The position numbers and the translations under genes were made by a program. Of a stretch of DNA of 64,000 nucleotides, positions 58,462-64,000 are shown piece by piece (position 1 is the first letter of the stretch; each line of letters starts with the position of its first letter). The notes under the pieces are model-generated. The model was not told where the DNA came from, searched no databases, and worked only from the letters and a program-made list of their open reading frames with translations. Source of the DNA: Tetrapyrgos nigripes (lineage: Eukaryota > Basidiomycota > Agaricomycetes > Agaricales > Campanellaceae). The stretch is from contig JAACJM010000147.1 of NCBI GenBank assembly GCA_013368315.1, positions 146,984-210,983 of the forward strand, given 5' to 3'.

Positions 58462-58639
58462 ATTTGGATATATGCTTTTTTCGAGATTTTCTTACTAATT
58501 TCCGGCTCGGAGTTTAATAGGAGCCGGTACCGAATAGTTGTCAGTTGACGGCGCTCATTTAGCGCTCGCACTCACTCTTTTTGGGCCTCGTTATTGCCAC
58601 ACGCAGTGGTGGCCCACATCTCCTTCATTGGTAGGTGAG

Positions 58640-59240
58640 ACGAAAACCTATAAGTATTGCAACGACTTGAGCGTCGTAGGTTGTACCTAGCTACAACTTG
58701 CGATGCTCAAGTTGTCATCACGTTGTATCAAGGTACAACATGAATACTATGAATGTAACTACTGTGCACGCAGCATGAACGACTTGAGCGTCCAGCTGCA
58801 TGTTACTCAAAATCTCAATCAGGTCAATATAAGTACTCTGCGCGCAGCATGAACGACTTGAGCGTCCAGCTGCGAGTTGGACTCCAATTCCACAAAAAAA
58901 ATACTATCAATGTAAGTCAATCCCAGAAAAATATGCGTACGAACGCTGTGAGCGGAATACTCACTATGCATACTTACGCACCTTCATTCCAGGGTTACCG
59001 GGACCGGTTACTAAAGAAGCCGGAATATTTTTGAGTCCGAAATAGGAAGTGCAAACCCAAAGGCGTCTACCTTCCTATTTTGGACTCAAGTTTCTTTCAA
59101 CCTTACTCTCGTCAATACGGCTCCAGACGCTTTGCACCAGTAACTAAGTAAATTACTTGGTCCGTGCATACATGTTAAAGTACCCGACGCTCAAAGCATC
59201 GAGTATAAGTACTTGCATCAAATCAGTACTCGACATCTGT
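58640..59240. repeat. GAGCGTC-rich repeats, shared with 62.5 kb
   Basis: GCATGAACGACTTGAGCGTC with CAGCTGC occurs at about 58,772 and 58,848 and, diverged, at 62,517. The block to AATACTATCAATGTAAGT (58,900-58,917) also has a counterpart at 62,570. GACGCTCAAAGCATCGAG at 59,187 is a single satellite-like hairpin. Confidence 0.75.
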
Positions 59241-59779
59241 GAGTGGACAGATATGCACGGCATTCTGGTTTAGGGTTTTGGACACTCAAGTAAACCGTCG
59301 AGGCTTTGGATTCTGTATCCTGTATTTGATATTACATGTCAACTTGAGTGTTGCAAATGCTTGAGTTGATGCAGATGTGCTCTCAACTACTTGAGAGTCT
59401 CTGACATTTATCTTCTTCAATAAAATACTTATTAGATGATACATGCTACATAGCTCATGAACTGTAGTCCACAATCAGACTTATACATCCTACCTGGTCC
59501 AACTACTTCAACGTCACATCCTGTACCATCCATCCACCTTCAAATTCTCTCTTATCCACCAATACAGTCCTATTTCACTAACAGCTTCTGTTTCAAGCTT
59601 GGGTCTTCCTGCCGCCTTCTCCCTTATATTATAATCCTCTTCTAGCTAGTTATCTATCCAGTAGACAGCAGTCTCTGGATCGTTCTAACTGTCTTATCAC
59701 CCGCCCTCCTCCTCCTCATCTGAAATCCTACATCCACTCCTGCACCTCCTTCCCACCAGATCCCTCTACCTTGGACTCG

Positions 59780-60745
59780 ATTCTAGGCTTATTCAACACC
59801 CCGAATCCGATCGTCATGCTTTCGAAACCTCTGGATGTCGTGCGCATTTGATATGGCTTGTTTTCGACTTTTTCCTGTTTTAAAACTGGCTGTAACTTCT
59901 CAACGCGAGGTGCGTTCGATCCGATTTCTTTATAGTCTTATTCTACTTATAAAATCGATCACATAGAACCCCCGAGTTGCCCAATTCCATCAACATTTCG
60001 TTGACCGCCATCTCCTGCCCTTCCCTCTTACTACATACACACCTTTTTGACCTTCCCCCCATATTCCGTCATCCCGGATGGGATTCTGGGGTTTTCGAGC
60101 CCTCTGAATCCAGTGGTCAAGGTTTCGAAGCTTTTGAATGTCTGTCGGATGAGATATCGCGAATTTTCGCGTTTTGTCAGGTTTGAAATGGTTGTAACTT
60201 TGGAACGGGAGGTGCGTTCACTATGATTCTTTAATACTCGTATTCTATTCATTGAATAGATACCATAGCACCCCTCACTTGTCCCAATCCAACATTATTC
60301 CGCCAGCCGCCGTTCCCTCTCGTCCCCGCTTACCACCTCCACTCCTCCTCATTACCCTGTCCAAATTTCTTCTTCTAACACTCGATTCCAGAGGTCTTCG
60401 ACACTAAAAACTTGATGGTGGTGTTTTCAAAGCGTCCGGAAGTCGTCCGCATTCGATATGCCTACCTTGTCCTCCTCCCCCCTTAAGAACTCAAGATCTC
60501 TTCGCCTTCTACCCCAATTCTCTTCGTCCCAGGCTCATTTCCGGGGTTATTCAACCCCCTGAGTCCAGTGGTCAAGGTTTCGAAGCCTCCGGATCTCTGT
60601 CGGATAAGATATTGCCAACTCTCGCGTTTTTTGATTATTCAATGGGCCATAACTTTCCAACCCAATGCCCGTTCGTTTTTTTATTTACATATACACATTC
60701 TACTCCCAAAATGGACTCCATAGCACCCCCTACCTGTCCTATTTC
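59780..60745 (+). repeat. old tandem repeat, about 270-bp units, four copies
   Basis: Units around 59,800, 60,095, 60,410 (truncated) and 60,560 share CCAGTGGTCAAGGTTTCGAA-like, GTCGGAT(G/A)AGATAT-like, TGTAACTT-AACGCG-GGTGCGTTC-like and a 'CATAGCACCCC' block. They are too diverged to be recent. Not coding. Confidence 0.7.
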
Positions 60746-61019
60746 ATGTATATTTCTCCTCCTGTCCTTATTACATCCAATTCCTACTAAGTAATATGTT
60801 ACTATGTATGTATGTACAATTCTGCAAAAAAACTTGAAGTTTGCTAGCAAAGTCAGTCACAGTGTATGTCTGCGGATTCATGCAGAGCGTCATTGATGCA
60901 CAGTAGTTACAGTCAAGTTCAGACTTACAAAGTCAGAACTTGACTAGGAGTGTCAAGTAAATTCTGACACTTTGAGCGTCAAAACTTAACACTCCAAGTC
61001 ACGTCAGGACGGTTATATG

Positions 61020-62300
61020 TCATGACGCTCAAAGCGTCATGAAAAAGACTGGACGCCCACGGTGTCATGAAAAAGACTCGACGCTCAAAGCGTCACGAAA
61101 GTTACTTGATGCTCAAGGCATCACGAAAAAGACTCGACGCTCAAAGCGTCACAAAACTTACTTGATGCTCAAGGCATCACGAAAAAGACTTGACGCTCAA
61201 AGCGTCACGAAAACTACTTGGTGCTCAAGGCATCACCAAAAAGACTCAACGCTCAAAGCGTCATGAAAAAGACTGGACGCCCACGGTGTCATGAAAAAGA
61301 CTGGACGCTCAAAGCGTCACAAAACTTACTTGATGCTCAAGGCATCACGAAAAAGACTTGACGCTCAAAGCGTCATGAAGAAGACTCGACGCTCGAAGCG
61401 TCACGAAAACTACTTGATGCTCAAGGCATCACGAAAAAGACTCGACGCTCAAAGCGTCACAAAAATTACTTGATGCTCAAGGCATCATGAAAAAGACTTG
61501 ACGCTCAAAGCGTCACAAAAAATTACTTGATGCTTAAGGCATCACGAAAAAGACTCGACGCTCAAAGCGTCATGAAAATTACTTGATGCTCAAGGCATCA
61601 CGAAAGACTCGACACTCAAAGCGTCACGAAAATTACTTGATGCTCAAGGCATCACCAAAAAGACTCGACGCTCAAAGCGTCATGAAAGTTACTTGATGCT
61701 CAAGGTATCACAAAAAGGACTCGACGCTCAAAGCGTCACAAAAATTACTTGATGCTCAAGGCATCATGAAAAAGACTCGACGCTCAGAGCGTCATGAAAG
61801 TTACTTGATGCTCAAGGCATCATGAAAAAGACTCGACGCTCAAAGCGTCACGAAAAAGACTTGACGCTCAAAGCGTCATGAAAAAGACTTGATGCTCAAA
61901 GCATCACAAAAATTACTTGATACTCAAGGCATCATGAAAAAGACTCGACGCTCAAAGCGTCACGAAAGTTACGTGATGCTCAAGGCATCACAAAAGACTC
62001 GACACTCAAAGCGTCACAAAAGTTACTTGATGCTCAAGGCATCACGAAAAAGACTTGACGCTCAAAGCATCACAAAAATTACTTGATACTCAAGGCATCA
62101 CGAAAAAGACTCGACGCTCAAAGCGTCACGAAAGTTACTTGATGCTCAAGGCATCACGAAAAAGACTCGACACTCAAAGCGTCACAAAAATTACTTGATG
62201 CTCAAGGCATCACGAAAAAGACTTGACGCTCAAAGCGTCACGAAAATTGCTTGATGCTCAAGGCATCACAAAAAAGACTCGACGCTCAAAGCGTCCGGAG
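61020..62300 (+). repeat. satellite of alternating hairpin half-units (about 56 bp)
   Basis: About 22 full units alternate two half-units: GACTCGACGCTCAAAGCGTC followed by ACGAAAA, and TTACTTGATGCTCAAGGCAT followed by CACGAAAAA. Each half-unit contains its own palindrome, GACGCT-CAA-AGCGTC or GATGC-CTCAAG-type-GCATC. Variants (CCCACGGTGTC, GATACTCAAGG) occur. ORFs across it are incidental. Confidence 0.92.
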
Positions 62301-62670
62301 AAATACATAAACATACTTGACACTTAGAGTATCAAGTACTTATACTCAACGCTTTGAGCGTCATGTACTTTTTTGGATGCTCAGAGTGTTATGTATCTTT
62401 GTGGATGCTTACACTGTTTCTACTAGTAGACATGAAAATTGTAGATCATATACTAGTAGATACATCATAGAATATACTTATTAAAAAAATACTATCAATC
62501 TAAGTACTCTGCATGCAGCATGAACGACTTGAGCATTCAGCTGCGTGTCAGACTCCAATTGCACAAATAAAAATACTATCAATAGGTAAGTACTCTGCAA
62601 GAAGCCACCAGTAACTCTCCAAACCCTGCCACTCCTCTCTCAAAAACCTGCCACCAAACCCTGTCACCAA

Positions 62671-62850
62671 ACCCTGCCCCTCCCCTACCCAAATCCTACC
62701 CCTCCCCTGCCCAAATCCTGCCCCTCCCCTGCCCAAATCCTGCCCCTCCCCTGCCCAAATCCTGCCCCTCCCCTGCCCAAATCCTGCCCCTCCCCTGCCC
62801 AAATCCTGCCCCTCCCCTGCCCAAATCCTGCCCCTCCCCTACCCCCCTAG
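62671..62850. repeat. 22-bp minisatellite
   Basis: About eight copies of CCCAAATCCTGCCCCTCCCC with TG, nearly identical in the middle and varied at the edges. The minus strand reads as a Gly/Arg-rich frame by chance. Confidence 0.9.
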
Positions 62851-62917
62851 GGTAGACCCCTACTCAAACCCTAGAAGTCCCTAATAACCCTAACCCTAAG
62901 TTCATACATGTCACTTG

Positions 62918-63040
62918 GATCACTCGCACAGCGTCGCGGACGCTATGCGAGTGGTTTGTGTACCATGAAGACATGTATATGCACTTGGATCACTTGTGTA
63001 GCGTCGTGGACGCTACGATGTGATACGAGTGGCACAATGG
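62918..63040. repeat. two tandem hairpins with GCGTC/GACGC core
   Basis: CACTCGCACAGCGTC-GCG-GACGCTATGCGAGTG, then about 60 bp later GTAGCGTC-GTG-GACGCTAC. Both copies are preceded by CACTTGGATCACT. Confidence 0.85.
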
Positions 63041-63264
63041 CCATTGTTGCCCCCTCCCTTGGGCATTAGGGTCAGTGTGGGATGTGGGTAGGACGAGCTG
63101 CAAAGGTTAAGAGGCTGAACCATGCCCAGAATTGCCCGATCTGCAGGGTTCATGGATATAGTCAGGAGTTTCAAATAAAAATAGCTTTGCAGAATTCAGT
63201 CCCTTGTGAGAACTTACACTCAATAGACGGAGTTTTATATCTGGATGGCAGTCTCCTCTAGCAT

Positions 63265-63700
63265 GCCGAAAAGGGACAAATTATCCGCTCGACGTGTACT
63301 GGGCTTGTAGGGCAGACAAATACATTCCATATGGGGTCTCTAGGACGTGCATCAATTTTGGTGGTCAGGTACTTGTGCATCTTATAGATAGGTATGGGCA
63401 CAGGTCAGCATATCTGAACCCACTGCAAACCCGCGACCTGTTGGCGGGGTAGACAACCCATATATACGCCCAATGATATCAAATTTCTCAGTCATTTCTG
63501 AAATTTCTCGCATAAAAAGGACTCACAATGCATGTATATCAATATTTGACTCATTCCTTTACTTGAAACATTGGTGAACTAACTCGTTATGCCTTGTATC
63601 CCGCAGGTCAAGCCTGTGAACCCTCGACCCGTCCGGACGGGTATGGGATTTGGAGGGTACGGGGATGGGTCAGAGAATTTTACCTGTGGGATACCCTACT
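63265..63700. mobile_element. fragment related to the 39.6-kb inverted-end element
   Basis: The end-like GCATGCCGAAAAGGGACAAA with TTATCCGCTC at 63,262-63,293 and internal CAGCATATCTGAACCCACTG at about 63,402 both match the 39,624-40,785 element. The other end is not seen. The remainder to 64,000 shows no supported gene. Confidence 0.55.
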
Positions 63701-64000
63701 CTTCCCTACTTATACATTCCTCTGTTGTTTCTCTGCATGTTTTTGTTTTGAGCTTGTGTGTTGTGATAAGAACAATTATAGCAATTTTGTGTGTATGTAC
63801 AAGGATGCTTAAATCTGTATGTATTTATAAGTATGCTCATATCTACTCTGAAGTTGTTGATGATGACGATGCGATGTGTGGATCATTCAGCCCAAGCTCA
63901 GCCATTCCTTTGCGTACTCATTGTTCTTCATGAATATCGTCATCATCTGAGCTGTTGTCATATCTCAAACGCTTCAAAAGGTTACGAGATGGAGGACCTG

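Noticed and set aside
61020..62300. CRISPR-like array
   Set aside because: The genome is eukaryotic, the 'spacers' are themselves repeats, and there are no cas genes.
62878..62900. Interstitial telomere (CCCTAACCCTAA)
   Set aside because: Only about two repeats; not a telomere or a clear relic.

Overview
This looks like nuclear DNA of a mushroom-forming basidiomycete (Agaricomycetes). The reasons are short GT-AG introns of about 50-75 bp, a KDZ transposase with a CxC cysteine cluster, a Plavaka transposase remnant, a heme-thiolate peroxidase and two proteins of fungal families of unknown function. The window is dominated by repeats and decayed transposons. Only about four host genes can be supported, and at least one of them is broken.

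Layout. 1-3.5 kb: non-coding, with two hairpins, dispersed-repeat fragments and an array of T-tract-GCAGGT motifs. 3.5-18.3 kb: a decayed composite element bounded by about 1 kb inverted repeats. It holds a KDZ transposase pseudogene, pieces of an Spt5-like (KOW) gene, a degenerate minus-strand gene, a 623-bp Tc1/mariner remnant nested in the left repeat (the right repeat is the empty site) and two foldback elements. One of these foldbacks is a palindrome of about 1.7 kb lying at the break in the Spt5-like gene. 19.6-22.3 kb: two tandem paralogous host genes on the minus strand. 24.9-28.8 kb: a Ty1/copia retrotransposon on the minus strand, with a 165-bp 5' LTR and an initiator-tRNA half-molecule primer site, truncated inside reverse transcriptase. 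30.9-32.4 kb: an apparently intact DUF7729-like membrane protein gene with three exons.

34.6-42.8 kb: degenerate retroelement and MITE-like material, mostly non-coding. 42.8-47.6 kb: two striking minisatellite blocks. One is a 10-12 bp-based array that reverses orientation about its centre; the other is a 9-bp GCAGAC array. Both are open in several frames on both strands. 47.7-52.6 kb: foldback-family sequence, a Ty3/gypsy pol 3' end with chromodomain and LTR, a gag-like remnant and a Plavaka remnant. 52.9-55.7 kb: the 5' part of a flavin oxidoreductase gene, a hAT transposase tail and a broken heme-thiolate peroxidase gene. 55.9-64 kb: dispersed repeats, two inverted-repeat elements, an old tandem repeat of about 270 bp and a 1.3 kb satellite built from two alternating hairpins (GACGCT-AGCGTC and GATGC-GCATC). 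The same GCGTC/GACGC core recurs over 58.6-63.0 kb.

The genes do not form a shared pathway. The main story is nested transposition and decay in a repeat-rich region. All homology calls come from reading motifs by eye; no database was searched.
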